DNA from: [Bacillus] enclensis
GTDB taxonomy: Bacteria > Bacillota > Bacilli > Bacillales > Bacillaceae_B
Reading direction: 5' to 3'
Length of the DNA stretch: 64,000 bases
Assembly: GCF_001456935.1 (NCBI RefSeq)
Contig: NZ_KQ758484.1
Span: 436,281 to 500,280 of the forward strand
Shown: positions 7,721 through 18,445 of the stretch, in pieces
How positions within the stretch are numbered: position 1 is the stretch's first letter
How the letters are laid out: each line of letters begins with the position of its first letter
Position numbers and translations under genes: made by a program
The notes under the pieces: generated by a model
Database searches by the model: none
Seen by the model: the letters and a program-made list of their open reading frames with translations, nothing else
Told to the model about the DNA's origin: nothing

Positions 7721-8635
7721 TCAAATCGCCTTATCTTCAGGGCGGATCTTGTCCAGCGGGACAAATACATCCAGGTGGCGGTATAAGTTTTCGAATTCAG
7801 CCGGCAGGACGCCGCCGAGTTCACCATCCACGTTCAGCTGCACTTTTTCCTTCGCATGGATTTTGATACGGTTCGCCTGTGTGTAAATGACGTTCGGATC
7901 TTTCACGTGTTCACCGCGGACGGCAAGCGTAGCGATACGGATGAACTCCGCCAGGTTTGTCTTTTTCAAAATTAGAAGCGAGAACAAGCCGTCGTTGATT
8001 GAAGCGTCAGGAGCGAGCTTCTCAAATCCTCCAACTGAATTGGTCAATCCGATTAAAAACAGCATCGCTTCGCCTTCAAAAAGCTTGCCGTCATATTCGA
8101 TCGATACATCCGTCGGTTTGATCGATGGCAGCATTTCAATGCCTTTCAGATAATAGGCAAGCTGTCCCATCATCGTCTTGAGCTTGCTTGGGACCTCATA
8201 CGTCAACTCTGTGATGCGTCCCCCGCCTGCGATATTGATGAAATAACGTTCGTTCATGCGGCCGATGTCGACAGGGATGGATTCTCCCTTCGTGATGACA
8301 TCAATGGCCTGTCCGATGTCCCTCGGAATATGAAGGGCCCTCGCGAAGTCATTGGTCGTCCCCATCGGCACAATGCCAAGCTTCGGACGATAGTCCTGTT
8401 CCGCCAGTCCGTTCACCACTTCGTTCAGCGTTCCGTCCCCGCCTGCTGCGACGACGATATCGTATTTCCGTTCTACAGCGATTTTGGCCGCTTTTGTTGC
8501 ATCGCCTTCACAGATCGTTGCGTGCACGGATGTTTCATATCCTGCCTGTTCCAATTTAATCAACACTTCGGCAAGATGCTTTTTGAAAAGCTCCCGGCCT
8601 GAAGTAGGATTGTATATAATTCTTGCGCGTTTCAT
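7721..8635 (-). CDS. dgkB: Diacylglycerol kinase DgkB
   Basis: A 304-residue soluble lipid kinase of the DAGK catalytic family; DgkB phosphorylates diacylglycerol so that the lipid head group released by lipoteichoic acid synthesis is recycled to phosphatidic acid. The nucleotide loop GGDGTLNEV is at residues 65-73, and PMGTTNDFARAL follows. Length and order agree with B. subtilis YerQ/DgkB (about 303 aa), whose neighbours are also gatCAB and yefA. In this genome several genes have been inserted between dgkB and gatB. The N terminus RARIIYNPTSGR is intact. Call is firm. Confidence 0.92.
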   Translation of the reverse strand: MKRARIIYNPTSGRELFKKHLAEVLIKLEQAGYETSVHATICEGDATKAAKIAVERKYDIVVAAGGDGTLNEVVNGLAEQDYRPKLGIVPMGTTNDFARALHIPRDIGQAIDVITKGESIPVDIGRMNERYFINIAGGGRITELTYEVPSKLKTMMGQLAYYLKGIEMLPSIKPTDVSIEYDGKLFEGEAMLFLIGLTNSVGGFEKLAPDASINDGLFSLLILKKTNLAEFIRIATLAVRGEHVKDPNVIYTQANRIKIHAKEKVQLNVDGELGGVLPAEFENLYRHLDVFVPLDKIRPEDKAI

Positions 8636-8930
8636 ACCCCATCATCCTAATCTTTAGTTTGAATTACCCGATCTCGGAGATTATATTAGAATTCCATCTT
8701 TTAACATCATATTAAAATAAGTGTTTACATGCAATATGGCTTTGATTCCTGCTGTTTGTTTAAAAATGGCAAAATAGATGCCTTTCTTCAAACAAGCATC
8801 TACCGCTCCATATCATAACTCTTTTCCGAAAAAAAATCTAATAAAATCCGAGGGAATAAAAGAAGGTTTTATGACATTTGGCTCTTTGATTTATTACAAA
8901 AGACCGGCGACTAAGTTAATGATGTTAACT
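8636..8930. other. Intergenic, no gene seen
   Basis: A/T-rich gap upstream of dgkB. It must contain the dgkB promoter on the minus strand, but no convincing -35/-10 pair was picked out. Short open frames here run into the adjacent repeat and lack coding character. Confidence 0.4.
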
Positions 8931-9066
8931 CCGCTGATGGTTTCCGTGGAAGACTTCGCTTTCCGCGGGTAGCCCGTGAGCCTCCTCGTCACTGCGTTCC
9001 TGCGGGGTCTCACATTACTTACTCTTCCCGCAGGAGTCTTCGTCTTCCACTCCAACCAACAGCGGG
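8931..9066. repeat. Dispersed palindromic repeat A, copy 1
   Basis: About 136 bp. The left arm CCGCTGATGGTTTCCGTGG and right arm CACTCCAACCAACAGCGG form ends of a long imperfect inverted repeat. Inner conserved blocks are CTTCGCTTTCCGCGGG, GTGAGCCTCCTCG, TGCGGGGTCTCAC and CCCGCAGGAGTCTTCG. Copies 2-4 are at 20620, 37541 and 60149. This type of element is common in Bacillaceae intergenic DNA. Confidence 0.9.
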
Positions 9067-9239
9067 ATTGGACTAAGGAGTAAAATTCTATTTTAAACAA
9101 GCTCCGATTTAAACTAACTTTCTTTATCTTCCGCATAAAAGTATGCTGCAGACAAGCATTCTAAAAAAGACTTTCATAAAACCACTCCAACCATCGTACG
9201 ATTAAAAGATTATATATTACGCAGTGATGGAGGTTCGTT

Positions 9240-9695
9240 ATGAAGGTATTGATATTGGTTCATGTGCTTTCTGCTGTGATCGGGGTGGGTCCGACGTTTT
9301 TTGCCCACCTGTTGACGAGGCCGGGTAAGGATGTGGATGAATTGCGCATCGCCATGAAATACAGCAGGTCTTTAGAATTCTTCCCAAAAATAGGCGGAAG
9401 TATTGCTGTTTTGACGGGAATTGCTCTTTTCTTCCTGGGGAATTACGGTCCGTTCACACAACTGTGGCTTCTTGGCTCTTTGATTCTCTATGTCCTCATT
9501 CAACTCATCGTGATCGTGTTGATCACTCCTCCAACTAGAAAAGTGAATGAATGGCTCGGACGCCCTGAAAACCTCGATCTCACAGGAGCTCCGCCAGAAG
9601 AGATTCAGAATGCACTGATAACCATAGATCGATGGTTCTATCTTGCGTCGGCCCTGGGAGTGCTTCTCTTTATTTTTATGATTATGAAACCGTGA
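9240..9695 (+). CDS. DUF2269-family membrane protein
   Basis: A 151-residue protein with four predicted membrane segments: an N-terminal segment LILVHVLSAVIGVGPTFF, two central ones (about 52-70 and 73-95) and a C-terminal one LASALGVLLFIFMIM. The HVLSAVIGVGPTFFAH start and the R-x-x-E pair before the second helix match DUF2269 proteins, whose function is not known. The ATG has GGAGG upstream. It is convergent with the acetyltransferase gene; no plus-strand terminator separate from that of the neighbour was seen. Confidence 0.75.
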   Translation: MKVLILVHVLSAVIGVGPTFFAHLLTRPGKDVDELRIAMKYSRSLEFFPKIGGSIAVLTGIALFFLGNYGPFTQLWLLGSLILYVLIQLIVIVLITPPTRKVNEWLGRPENLDLTGAPPEEIQNALITIDRWFYLASALGVLLFIFMIMKP

Positions 9696-9729
9696 TTATA
9701 GTAGTCCTTTGGAATCAGTATATAGATAC

Positions 9730-9770
9730 AAAAAAGCCGTCCTGGACGAATCATCGCAGGGCGGCTTAAG
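9730..9770 (-). terminator. Terminator for arylamine N-acetyltransferase gene
   Basis: On the minus strand AAGCCG.CCTG pairs with CAGG.CGGCTT, followed by six T. Confidence 0.8.
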
Positions 9771-10563
9771 AAAACAGTTTGATATTACGGTGTTCCAGGA
9801 ACTGCAGGGAATCCTGAAGGGAGTTGTCATCGAATTGATAAACCTCCTGGATCATTTCCCTCCATTTGTCGAGGTCTCTCATCTGATATTCCCGGATATT
9901 GCGGTACGTCATGACCTTCAGGGTCTGGTTGCGGAGAAAATAGCATTGATTCCCCTGAAACCGGACGGCGGTGATGCGCCTCATTGTGATATTGTCGTCT
10001 GTGTCCTGATAGGATGCTTCAATATCCTTTATGAGATCATCTTCCTCAAGCGGGATCCATTCAATCATCTTTTTCACGAAGGATTTTCCGTTTGAACGGC
10101 GGTCCACTTCAAACACGAATTGATCTCTGTGGGTGAAAATGATTTCTTCCCCGAACCCGTGCAGGAGGTGGCGATGCCTTGCTTCAAGTTCAACCGGCTT
10201 CATGATGGGCGAGCCATACCCGACGTCAACGTACAGCTTTTTACCGTCGATGGTGATCATCAGGCCGAGGTGTCCGGGTTTCACCCTCACAAACCGGCAG
10301 TCAAAGCCCAATTCTTTCAGAAGCCTCCCAAAATTGATATTCAGGGTGAAGCAGGTGCCTCCCCAGCCCTTTGAATACAAATGTTCCGTAAAATCTTCAA
10401 GCGACGGGACATACGTGCCCCCTTTTGAAAAATAATAAAATTTACTGAAGGTTTCATATGGAATGCGAATAAGATGCTGCTGGATCAGTCGTTGCAGATA
10501 ATTAATCGTCGGCTCCTCGATCTCCATGTTCAGGTAATTCACGTATTTTTCTACAGCGTTCAT
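9766..10563 (-). CDS. Arylamine N-acetyltransferase
   Basis: A 265-residue acetyl-CoA-dependent arylamine N-acetyltransferase. The cysteine-protease-like triad is visible: Cys71 in GWGGTCFTLN, His98 in KPGHLGLMI and Asp113 in YVDVGYGSP. The N-terminal helix region contains the family RIPYETFSKFY block. These enzymes acetylate aromatic amines and hydrazines; the natural substrate is unknown. The gene is a single unit on the minus strand, with its own terminator, convergent with the DUF2269 gene. Start ATG lies after AAAGAGTGATAGG, a modest ribosome site. Confidence 0.9.
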   Translation of the reverse strand: MNAVEKYVNYLNMEIEEPTINYLQRLIQQHLIRIPYETFSKFYYFSKGGTYVPSLEDFTEHLYSKGWGGTCFTLNINFGRLLKELGFDCRFVRVKPGHLGLMITIDGKKLYVDVGYGSPIMKPVELEARHRHLLHGFGEEIIFTHRDQFVFEVDRRSNGKSFVKKMIEWIPLEEDDLIKDIEASYQDTDDNITMRRITAVRFQGNQCYFLRNQTLKVMTYRNIREYQMRDLDKWREMIQEVYQFDDNSLQDSLQFLEHRNIKLFS

Positions 10564-10793
10564 CCTATCACTCTTTCTAAACCATGCTATGTATATAATG
10601 TTAATTCCCTAAAAGGTCAAATTCAACCAATTTACGCCCTGTCGGCCCAAAATCGTCTTTACTACTTCTTCTCCTATCATAGAACAAATCCCTTCCAAAT
10701 CACGTTACGTTTTCATGTCATCTTCACATCTCTCCCAGAAAAAGGGATTGTGCTCTATCACATTGAAGGACCAGGCCTTCAAATGCAAGAAAA

Positions 10794-10820
10794 AAAAGGC
10801 CGATCAAAGATGGCCTCGAT
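10794..10820 (-). terminator. Terminator for HTH regulator gene
   Basis: On the minus strand AGGCC pairs with GGCCT around ATCTTTGATC, followed by seven T and a C. Confidence 0.7.
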
Positions 10821-10833
10821 ACATACGGGTGAT

Positions 10834-11214
10834 TTAGTTTTTGACTCCAGCTGCGATACGCTTTACGTTTGTTTCTGCTGTTTTTGTAAGGTCTGGAGTG
10901 AACCCGTTATTCATTCGCTCGTTCTCTTCGTTGAAGTAGGCTTGTACCTCTTCATCGAATTCTATTTCGATAAGATCACGGATATCCGTGATTCTAAGAG
11001 CGATCATGATTGAAACAAGATGGGCAACCGTCAGTGATTTTTTCTTGAAATTCACTAATTCATTGATGGTCGCTACACGCAAACCGGTCAAACGGTGCAG
11101 GTCACCTTGTGTCAATCCTCGTTCACGAAGGATCTCTCCCAATTTAATGTGAATTTTATGGGGAAATCTATCCAATGTCTCAATGACAATTGTATTTGTT
11201 TTTTGGTGAATCAT
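10834..11214 (-). CDS. XRE-type helix-turn-helix regulator
   Basis: A 126-residue protein with an XRE/Cro-like HTH at about residues 22-75: IKLGEILRERGLTQGDLHRLTGLRVATINEL, in which LTQGDLHRLTGL is the first helix pair and VATINELVNFKK the recognition region. The C-terminal 45 residues are acidic then basic and match no ligand domain I recognise. It is monocistronic with its own terminator, and the ATG follows GAGGAG at a slightly long spacing. Target genes are unknown; the neighbours on both sides have independent transcription. Confidence 0.8.
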   Translation of the reverse strand: MIHQKTNTIVIETLDRFPHKIHIKLGEILRERGLTQGDLHRLTGLRVATINELVNFKKKSLTVAHLVSIMIALRITDIRDLIEIEFDEEVQAYFNEENERMNNGFTPDLTKTAETNVKRIAAGVKN

Positions 11215-11401
11215 GATGCTTCAACTCCTCATCCTATACCATAGTACCGTGAATTACGTCATTCGTGAACCGGCAAAAAGTTCCAATCACGAGGGCACTT
11301 TTTACCACACCCAAAAATGTGGCAATGCCTCCCTTACACAAAAACTGCATAATTCTTCCTGTTTTTTCATCAAAGGGTGAAGTCATCCAATCGGCAGTAT
11401 A

Positions 11402-11436
11402 GAAAAAGCCGGGAGAAAAAAGTCTCCTCGGCTGCT
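11402..11436 (-). terminator. Terminator for thioredoxin-like gene
   Basis: On the minus strand AGCCG.GGAG pairs with CTCC.CGGCT around ACTTTTTT, followed by a T run. Confidence 0.8.
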
Positions 11437-11446
11437 GTGATGCGGA

Positions 11447-12013
11447 TTACATCAATATTTTCTGGACCAGGGTTGTTTTAAGGCTTTCGTATACTTCGTT
11501 CCAGATGTTTTTATCGCTTGTATATTGCGTTGTCAGTCGTGCAATCATTTCTTTTTGCTTTTCAGGGAACTCTTCATGATCCTTCGGAGGCAGTTTCGCC
11601 CTTTCATCATCGACGATTTTTTTCACCATCGGCGCCCGCGGTCCCCAAACGGTCTTTTCTTCACCCTCCCCGTCAATGAAGATAAAGATCGGGATCGCCC
11701 TTGATGTGCCGTTGGTGAGATATTGATCTATGAGCTCCAGGTTCTCGTCCCGGAGGATCATTTTCACCTCCATATCCGCCTCCTCTGCCAGTTTCAAGAG
11801 GATCGGGATATTCAGCATCGCATCACCGCACCAGTCTTCAGTCAGCGCGATGACACGTAAAGAATGACCGGCAAGCGACTTCAAGACGTCTTTATCTTCT
11901 TCGGGGATGGTAAATTTATTTAAGATAGACAATGTATTTTCTCTGTGGGTTTTCATATATTCTAAATATTCACTTGATGACATTCCTTTATTGAACCATT
12001 CTTGCAAGGTCAT
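11447..12013 (-). CDS. Thioredoxin-fold protein with single-Cys WCGDA motif
   Basis: A 188-residue thioredoxin-like protein. The usual CxxC is replaced by WCGDA (Trp61-Cys62), leaving one active-site cysteine. The cis-proline strand RAIPIFIFID follows near residue 110. This pattern is typical of the Thioredoxin_9 type found in Bacillus, whose redox role is not established. The start was set at ATG 12013 because AGGAGGAG lies upstream; a longer frame begins 17 codons earlier without a site. Single gene with its own terminator. Confidence 0.82.
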   Translation of the reverse strand: MTLQEWFNKGMSSSEYLEYMKTHRENTLSILNKFTIPEEDKDVLKSLAGHSLRVIALTEDWCGDAMLNIPILLKLAEEADMEVKMILRDENLELIDQYLTNGTSRAIPIFIFIDGEGEEKTVWGPRAPMVKKIVDDERAKLPPKDHEEFPEKQKEMIARLTTQYTSDKNIWNEVYESLKTTLVQKILM

Positions 12014-12138
12014 ATGAACTCCTCCTAAGCGTGCATAGCTATAAACATCACTATTCTTTCTCATTTTCTCTCTATATCTTATTCATCTTTACCTGAATCC
12101 ACAAGTAATATCTATTCTGGCTGATTCATAAATTTCAA

Positions 12139-12167
12139 TTGTGCGATTATGCCTGCAGGCATATAAT
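12139..12167 (+). promoter_or_regulatory. Putative promoter with a 16-bp palindrome in its spacer
   Basis: On the plus strand TTGTGC and TATAAT are separated by 17 bp, and the spacer and -10 edge contain the perfect palindrome TATGCCTGCAGGCATA (12148-12163). No plus-strand gene follows before 13070. Since the thioredoxin-like gene starts 125 bp away on the minus strand, the palindrome may instead serve that gene. Function is inferred. Confidence 0.4.
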
Positions 12168-12204
12168 AAAAGAAAGCAATTTCATCTGAGATTGTCATCT
12201 ATAG

Positions 12205-12232
12205 AAAAAAATGAATAGCCATCGGGCTATTC
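12205..12232 (-). terminator. Second terminator-like hairpin behind the 12389 gene
   Basis: GAATAGCC and GGCTATTC form a perfect 8-bp stem with loop ATCG; on the minus strand it is followed by an AT then a T run. Confidence 0.65.
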
Positions 12233-12323
12233 AAAGGAAGATCCAGCGGGGAATAGGGTGATTTTTTATTCAGTCCTCATTGAAATACGAATGTATACAG
12301 AAAACCGAAAAACGGAATCTCAC

Positions 12324-12352
12324 AAAAAAAGCTGACTCAATAGTCAGTTTAA
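12324..12352 (-). terminator. Terminator for the 12389-12968 gene pair
   Basis: On the minus strand CTGACT pairs with AGTCAG over ATTG and is followed by CTTTTTTT. Confidence 0.75.
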
Positions 12353-12388
12353 TCCTCTTCAATTTGGTTAATGTATATGATTATAGGA

Positions 12389-12574
12389 TTACTTTTCAAT
12401 TGAACCATCTTCAAAATGTCTGGAATTCTCTATTATCTGTGCGACTTTTTTATAGTAGTAGTTCAGCTCGATCACACTGTCTGCCTCCTTCAGCCTTTTC
12501 ATGTAAAGATTCGCTTTCTCATAATCTTCAGGCGGCAGTTCAACCTTGATTCTTCTTTTCTTCCACTTTGCCAA
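12389..12574 (-). CDS. Small hypothetical protein overlapping membrane protein gene
   Basis: A 61-residue basic then acidic protein (KWKKRRIKVELPPEDYEKAN at the start). A central helix is likely; no family recognised. It begins with TTG at 12574, selected because GAGGTGA lies six bases upstream, and it overlaps the 3' end of the upstream membrane protein gene by 35 bp in a different frame. A terminator follows at 12324-12352. The good ribosome site and tight overlap favour a real gene translated from the same mRNA. Confidence 0.6.
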   Translation of the reverse strand: MAKWKKRRIKVELPPEDYEKANLYMKRLKEADSVIELNYYYKKVAQIIENSRHFEDGSIEK

Positions 12575-12968
12575 CAGGTTTCACCTCATTGTGATTTGAA
12601 GATCCTCCCTTAGAGGTCAATTCGAGCTGATATTGTGATAGCTCTTGGATATAGGATTCTTTCGTCGTAGCCAAACTTTGCTCCATTTTCCTGGTAATGA
12701 CGGAACTTCCCCCGATTCCGGATAATAAACTGATGTAGATGGCATACCACATCGGGATCGTATCGATGACTGGAAGTACAGAGAGGTAACCTGCCAGAAC
12801 ACCTATGATAATATCCTTCGTTGAGCCAAAAAGGTAATGCTTCTCCCCCTGATCGTCGATAAATTTCCGTGGAAAGGTGAAATGACCATTTTTGAAAATC
12901 AAAATATGTCCTAAGCCCCCGATACCGCCCATCAACATTGGCAACAAGATCACTTCAATTAAGGACAT
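12540..12968 (-). CDS. Small membrane protein, DUF4257-like
   Basis: A 142-residue protein. The first 22 residues form a glycine-rich membrane helix (MLMGGIGGLGHILIF). KHYLFGSTKDIIIGVLAGYLSVLP and IPMWYAIYISLLSGIGGSSVI give two more hydrophobic segments, and a charged coiled tail follows. The FGSTKDIIIGVLAGYLSVLPV block is as I remember it in DUF4257 proteins of Bacillus. Start ATG 12968 was preferred over a GTG three codons upstream because the GAGGGTGG site lies directly ahead of it. Function unknown. Confidence 0.65.
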   Translation of the reverse strand: MSLIEVILLPMLMGGIGGLGHILIFKNGHFTFPRKFIDDQGEKHYLFGSTKDIIIGVLAGYLSVLPVIDTIPMWYAIYISLLSGIGGSSVITRKMEQSLATTKESYIQELSQYQLELTSKGGSSNHNEVKPVGKVEEKKNQG

Positions 12969-13069
12969 TCTATCCACCCTCTGGAATCATTTACTATTAT
13001 TATATATTATTTACAGAATATTCAGAATAGATAATTGGACACATATTTGTCCACCAAAGGAGAGCAAAA

Positions 13070-13222
13070 ATGAGGAAAATTGTGATGAAAGTCTCGTCTG
13101 TCGACAAACTTCGATTTCAGAACTATATGATGCAGTTAAAAAGCGCCGAATCCAAAGCGGAAGCAGATATGTATTACCGCATGGCAAAAAAGATCCTGGA
13201 AAAAGGCAGAAAGCAGGCATAG
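13070..13222 (+). CDS. Small basic protein, 50 residues, unknown
   Basis: A short open frame with an excellent ribosome site AAAGGAGAG five bases ahead of the ATG. The product starts MRKIVMKVSSVDKLRFQNYM and ends with a helical, lysine-rich half (ADMYYRMAKKILEKGRKQA). No family recognised. It is divergent from the DUF4257-like gene by about 100 bp and is followed, 104 bp downstream, by a plus-strand terminator, which supports it being an independent short transcript. Confidence 0.6.
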   Translation: MRKIVMKVSSVDKLRFQNYMMQLKSAESKAEADMYYRMAKKILEKGRKQA

Positions 13223-13325
13223 ATTTTTTCCGGTAAACGATTTTGACGGCCTGATTTCTTACAAATAGGAATATATAGAGGCTTCAATTCAATTTTGTCC
13301 TTTCATGTGAATGGGGTTTTGTATG

Positions 13326-13351
13326 CCAAGTATGAGATACTTGGTTTTTTG
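13326..13351 (+). terminator. Terminator after the 50-residue protein gene
   Basis: CCAAGTAT and ATACTTGG form a perfect 8-bp stem around GAG, followed by six T. Confidence 0.8.
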
Positions 13352-13544
13352 ATGTGGACGGGGTGGACTGTTAGTAGCCTGTACCGAGAGCCGGCGCGGA
13401 TTGACTGACGGATTGGATTTTGGTGATTGATTTTCTGTTGAGTCAACTTCGGTGGACTGGATTCGGTCCAGGAATTGTCCACCTCCATCATAAAAAAAAC
13501 TTCTCTTTTGAACAGAACCCTCATCTTTCAACCTCACTATACAT
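13352..13544. other. Intergenic, no gene seen
   Basis: G-rich then A/T-rich sequence with recurring GGATTG and GGTGGACTG words but no fixed period. Open frames on the minus strand here have no ribosome site and low complexity, so none is called. Confidence 0.4.
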
Positions 13545-13577
13545 AAAAAAGGGAGAGCCTAAGCCCTCCCTTTTTCA
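13545..13577 (-). terminator. Terminator for the metalloprotease gene
   Basis: GGGAG.GC pairs with GC.CTCCC around a short loop, with a T run on the minus strand (and a shorter one on the plus strand). Confidence 0.8.
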
Positions 13578-13588
13578 TCTACCTTAAC

Positions 13589-15244
<1,656 letters not shown>

Positions 15245-15471
15245 TTACAACACCTCTTTTTAGAATTTTCTAACTTTTCAAACTGTAGATAAAACTATAG
15301 TACAAGACTGCCAGCAGACGAATGAGCCAAAATACCCAAAAAACAACTTTCTCAAACCTATATCTCAATACCTACAAAAAAAGCTAAAAAATCGTTCGTT
15401 TCAGGAAAACTTGAACAAAATAACGTCCTATACGTGCATTCTTTTCTGATTTCCATCAAATTCCACACAAA

Positions 15472-15516
15472 AAGGCCCATCCCTCTTCCGCTTTAAAGCG
15501 GTGAGGGACGGGCCTT
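15472..15516 (-). terminator. Terminator hairpin D1 behind gatB
   Basis: AAGGCCC.TCCCTC pairs with GAGGGA.GGGCCTT around CGCTTTAAAGCG, with a T tract on the minus strand. The GAGGGACGGGC arm recurs at 31845 and 45209. Confidence 0.85.
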
Positions 15517-15529
15517 CAAATGATTGGAT

Positions 15530-16960
15530 TTATCGTTTTTGGATTTCCTGCTGAAGCAATTTGTTAACCATCGGCGGGTTTGCCTGGCCTTTTGTTGCTT
15601 TCATGATTTGTCCGACAAGGAATCCAATCGCACGGTCTTTACCGTTTTTGAAGTCTTCGATGGATTGTGGATTGTTATCCAGTGTCTCGGTGACGATTTT
15701 TAGAAGGGCTCCTTCGTCAGAGATTTGAACAAGACCTTTATCTTTCACGATCTGTTCAGGATCTCCTCCGTTTTCAACAAGCTCCTTGAAGACTTTCTTC
15801 GCGATTTTGGAAGAAATCGTACCTTTTTCAATCAGCTGAATCATGCCCGCAAGACCTGCAGGAGTCAATTTCAGCTCGTGAAGTTCTTTTTGCTGGGCAT
15901 TCATGTAAGCTGATACTTCACCCATCAGCCAGTTGGAAGCCTGCTTCGCGTCTGCCCCTTCGCCGACCGTCTCTTCGAAGAAATCGGACATTTCTTTCGT
16001 TAAAGTCAGAACCATCGCATCATATGCAGGCAGTCCCATTTCTTCCACATAGCGCTGTTTACGCGCATCCGGAAGCTCAGGAATCTCCGCACGTACGCGG
16101 TCCATCCACTCCTGGTCGATGTGGAGGTTCAACAGATCCGGTTCAGGGAAGTAACGGTAATCATCCGATCCTTCCTTTACACGCATGAGGATCGTTTTAC
16201 CCGTTGATTCGTCGAAACGGAGTGTTTCCTGCTGAATCAGGCCGCCTGATAGAAGGACTTTTTCCTGACGGACGATTTCGTATTCCAGTCCTTTTTTAAC
16301 AAAGTTGAAGGAGTTCAGGTTCTTAAGCTCCGCTTTCGTACCGAACTTCTCCTGTCCAATCGGGCGGAGGGAAATGTTCGCGTCACAGCGCAGTGAACCT
16401 TCTTCCATCTTACAGTCTGAAACACCTGTATATTGAATGATGGATTTCAGCTTTTCAAGATACGCATACGCCTCTTCCGGGGTACGGATATCCGGCTCTG
16501 ATACGATCTCGATGAGAGGCGTACCCTGGCGGTTGTAGTCGACAAGGGAATATCCGTCGCCGGAGTGAGTCAGCTTACCTGCATCCTCCTCCAGGTGCAG
16601 ACGGGTGATCCCGATGCGTTTTTTCTCACCGTTGACTTCGATTTCAATCCAGCCGTTTTCACCAATCGGCTTGTCGAATTGAGAAATCTGATATGCCTTC
16701 GGGTTATCCGGATAGAAATAGTTTTTACGGTCAAACTTGGTATCCTGTGCGATTTCACAGTTCAAGGCCATTGCCGCTTTCATTCCGAACTCAATGGCAC
16801 GCTTGTTCACCACCGGAAGTACCCCCGGGTATCCAAGGTCGATGACGTTCGTGTTCGTGTTAGGCTCGGCCCCGAAGTGGTTCGGCGCCGGTGAGAACAT
16901 TTTACTGTCGGTCTTTAATTCTACGTGGACTTCTAGTCCGATTACTGGTTCAAAGTTCAT
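15530..16960 (-). CDS. gatB: Asp/Glu-tRNA amidotransferase subunit B
   Basis: A 476-residue GatB, the kinase-like subunit of GatCAB that activates Glu-tRNAGln (and Asp-tRNAAsn) for amidation with ammonia supplied by GatA. The N-terminal [30 protein letters not shown] and the [14 protein letters not shown] block are present, and a C-terminal helical YqeY-like tail completes the subunit. The start was moved to ATG 16960 (TGAAATCA after AAGGGG), which gives the same length as B. subtilis GatB. It lies 12 bp behind gatA in the gatC-gatA-gatB order, and D1 ends the transcript. Confidence 0.95.
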   Translation of the reverse strand: MNFEPVIGLEVHVELKTDSKMFSPAPNHFGAEPNTNTNVIDLGYPGVLPVVNKRAIEFGMKAAMALNCEIAQDTKFDRKNYFYPDNPKAYQISQFDKPIGENGWIEIEVNGEKKRIGITRLHLEEDAGKLTHSGDGYSLVDYNRQGTPLIEIVSEPDIRTPEEAYAYLEKLKSIIQYTGVSDCKMEEGSLRCDANISLRPIGQEKFGTKAELKNLNSFNFVKKGLEYEIVRQEKVLLSGGLIQQETLRFDESTGKTILMRVKEGSDDYRYFPEPDLLNLHIDQEWMDRVRAEIPELPDARKQRYVEEMGLPAYDAMVLTLTKEMSDFFEETVGEGADAKQASNWLMGEVSAYMNAQQKELHELKLTPAGLAGMIQLIEKGTISSKIAKKVFKELVENGGDPEQIVKDKGLVQISDEGALLKIVTETLDNNPQSIEDFKNGKDRAIGFLVGQIMKATKGQANPPMVNKLLQQEIQKR

Positions 16961-16972
16961 TGATTTCACCCC

Positions 16973-18433
16973 TTACAGTTGTGGTTTTTTTGTATGGAAA
17001 TCTGTAGCCTGTTCGAATGCATGAGCTACGCGGTAAATTGTGCTTTCATCAAAGTGCTTCCCGATGATTTGCAGTCCAAGCGGAAGTCCGTTTGAAGAGA
17101 AACCGTTCGGAACGGAAATTCCCGGCACACCTGCAAGGTTGACAGGGATCGTCAGGATATCATTCGCGTACATGGTAAGCGGATCATCGATCTTTTCACC
17201 GATTTTGAATGCAGGAGTCGGCGTTGTCGGGCCGACAATGACATCATATTTTTCAAATACGTCTTCAAAGTCTTTCTTGATCAGCGTACGTGCCTGCTGC
17301 GCTTTTTTATAATAAGCATCATAGTATCCCGAGCTGAGGGCGAACGTACCGAGCATGATACGGCGTTTTACCTCGTCCCCGAATCCTTCGGCGCGCGTCT
17401 TCTTGTAAAGATCAAGAAGGTTGTCTGCGTTCGGCGTGCGGTAGCCGTAGCGGACACCGTCAAAACGGGCAAGGTTTGCAGACGCTTCCGATGAAGCGAG
17501 CAAGTAGTATGTCGCTACACCATATTTGGAGTGAGGGAGTGAAACCTCTTCCCAAGTCGCTCCAAGGCTTTCCAGCACCTTAAGTGAAGCAAGAACGGAT
17601 TGGCGTGCTTCTTCCCCGACACCTTCACCAAGATATTCTTTCGGCACCGCGATTTTCAGACCTTTGATATCGCCTGTCAATGCTTCTGCATAGTTAGGTA
17701 CTTCAACGTTCGCTGAAGTGGAATCGTTAGGATCAAGACCAGCAATGGCTTGTAACAAGTATGCATTGTCTTCAACATTCCGTGTGATCGGTCCGATTTG
17801 GTCAAGAGAAGACGCGAATGCGACAAGACCGAAACGGGATACACGTCCGTAAGTTGGTTTTAAACCGACAGTACCTGTGAAAGATGCAGGCTGACGAATT
17901 GATCCGCCTGTATCTGAACCCAGTGAGAATGGAACTTCCCCGGCTGCAACCGCAGCTGCTGAACCGCCTGAAGATCCGCCGGGAACCGTTTCAAGATTCC
18001 AAGGGTTGCTTGTCTTTTGAAAACCTGAGTTCTCAGTCGATGAACCCATGGCGAACTCATCCATATTCAGTTTCCCGATTGTGATTGTATCGGCATTATG
18101 TAATTTATTGATGACCGTTGCATCATAGATTGGGTTGAAGTTCTCAAGGATCTTGCTTGCACACGTCGTACGAAGGCCTTTTGTGACGATATTATCCTTG
18201 ATCCCGATCGGCATCCCGAATAGAAGGCCTTTCGATTCATCCGTCCCGAGCTTTGCATCCATTTCCTTCGCTTTCGCACGGGCATTCTCTTCGTCCAGTG
18301 TTAGGAATGCTTTCACTTTATCTTCGACGGCATCGATACGTTTGTATGATTCGTCGACCAGGTCTGTAACAGAAACTTCTTTTTTATGTAAAAGCTCATG
18401 AAGCTCTGATAATTTATGATCAAATAATGACAT
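16973..18433 (-). CDS. gatA: Asp/Glu-tRNA amidotransferase subunit A
   Basis: A 486-residue amidase that hydrolyses glutamine to release ammonia for GatB. The Ser-cisSer-Lys triad is visible: Lys79 in GIKDNI, Ser154 in [10 protein letters not shown] and Ser178 in [10 protein letters not shown]. The ATG is preceded by AAGGAGGG. It follows gatC with a 12-bp gap and precedes gatB by a similar one, making one operon. Many low-GC Gram-positives lack glutaminyl-tRNA synthetase and rely on this complex; that is known biology, not shown in this window. Confidence 0.95.
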   Translation of the reverse strand: MSLFDHKLSELHELLHKKEVSVTDLVDESYKRIDAVEDKVKAFLTLDEENARAKAKEMDAKLGTDESKGLLFGMPIGIKDNIVTKGLRTTCASKILENFNPIYDATVINKLHNADTITIGKLNMDEFAMGSSTENSGFQKTSNPWNLETVPGGSSGGSAAAVAAGEVPFSLGSDTGGSIRQPASFTGTVGLKPTYGRVSRFGLVAFASSLDQIGPITRNVEDNAYLLQAIAGLDPNDSTSANVEVPNYAEALTGDIKGLKIAVPKEYLGEGVGEEARQSVLASLKVLESLGATWEEVSLPHSKYGVATYYLLASSEASANLARFDGVRYGYRTPNADNLLDLYKKTRAEGFGDEVKRRIMLGTFALSSGYYDAYYKKAQQARTLIKKDFEDVFEKYDVIVGPTTPTPAFKIGEKIDDPLTMYANDILTIPVNLAGVPGISVPNGFSSNGLPLGLQIIGKHFDESTIYRVAHAFEQATDFHTKKPQL

Positions 18434-18445
18434 GAGTTTCCCTCC

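Noticed and set aside
10474..11013. Plus-strand frame of about 179 codons across the XRE gene end.
   Set aside because: Antisense to the regulator and acetyltransferase ends, crosses a terminator, no ribosome site.
13352..13500. GGATTG/GGTGGACTG words as a sixth periodic array.
   Set aside because: Word spacing is irregular, so the defining exact period is missing.
13289..13537. Two overlapping minus-strand frames behind the metalloprotease gene.
   Set aside because: No ribosome site, repetitive composition, and they span a plus-strand terminator.
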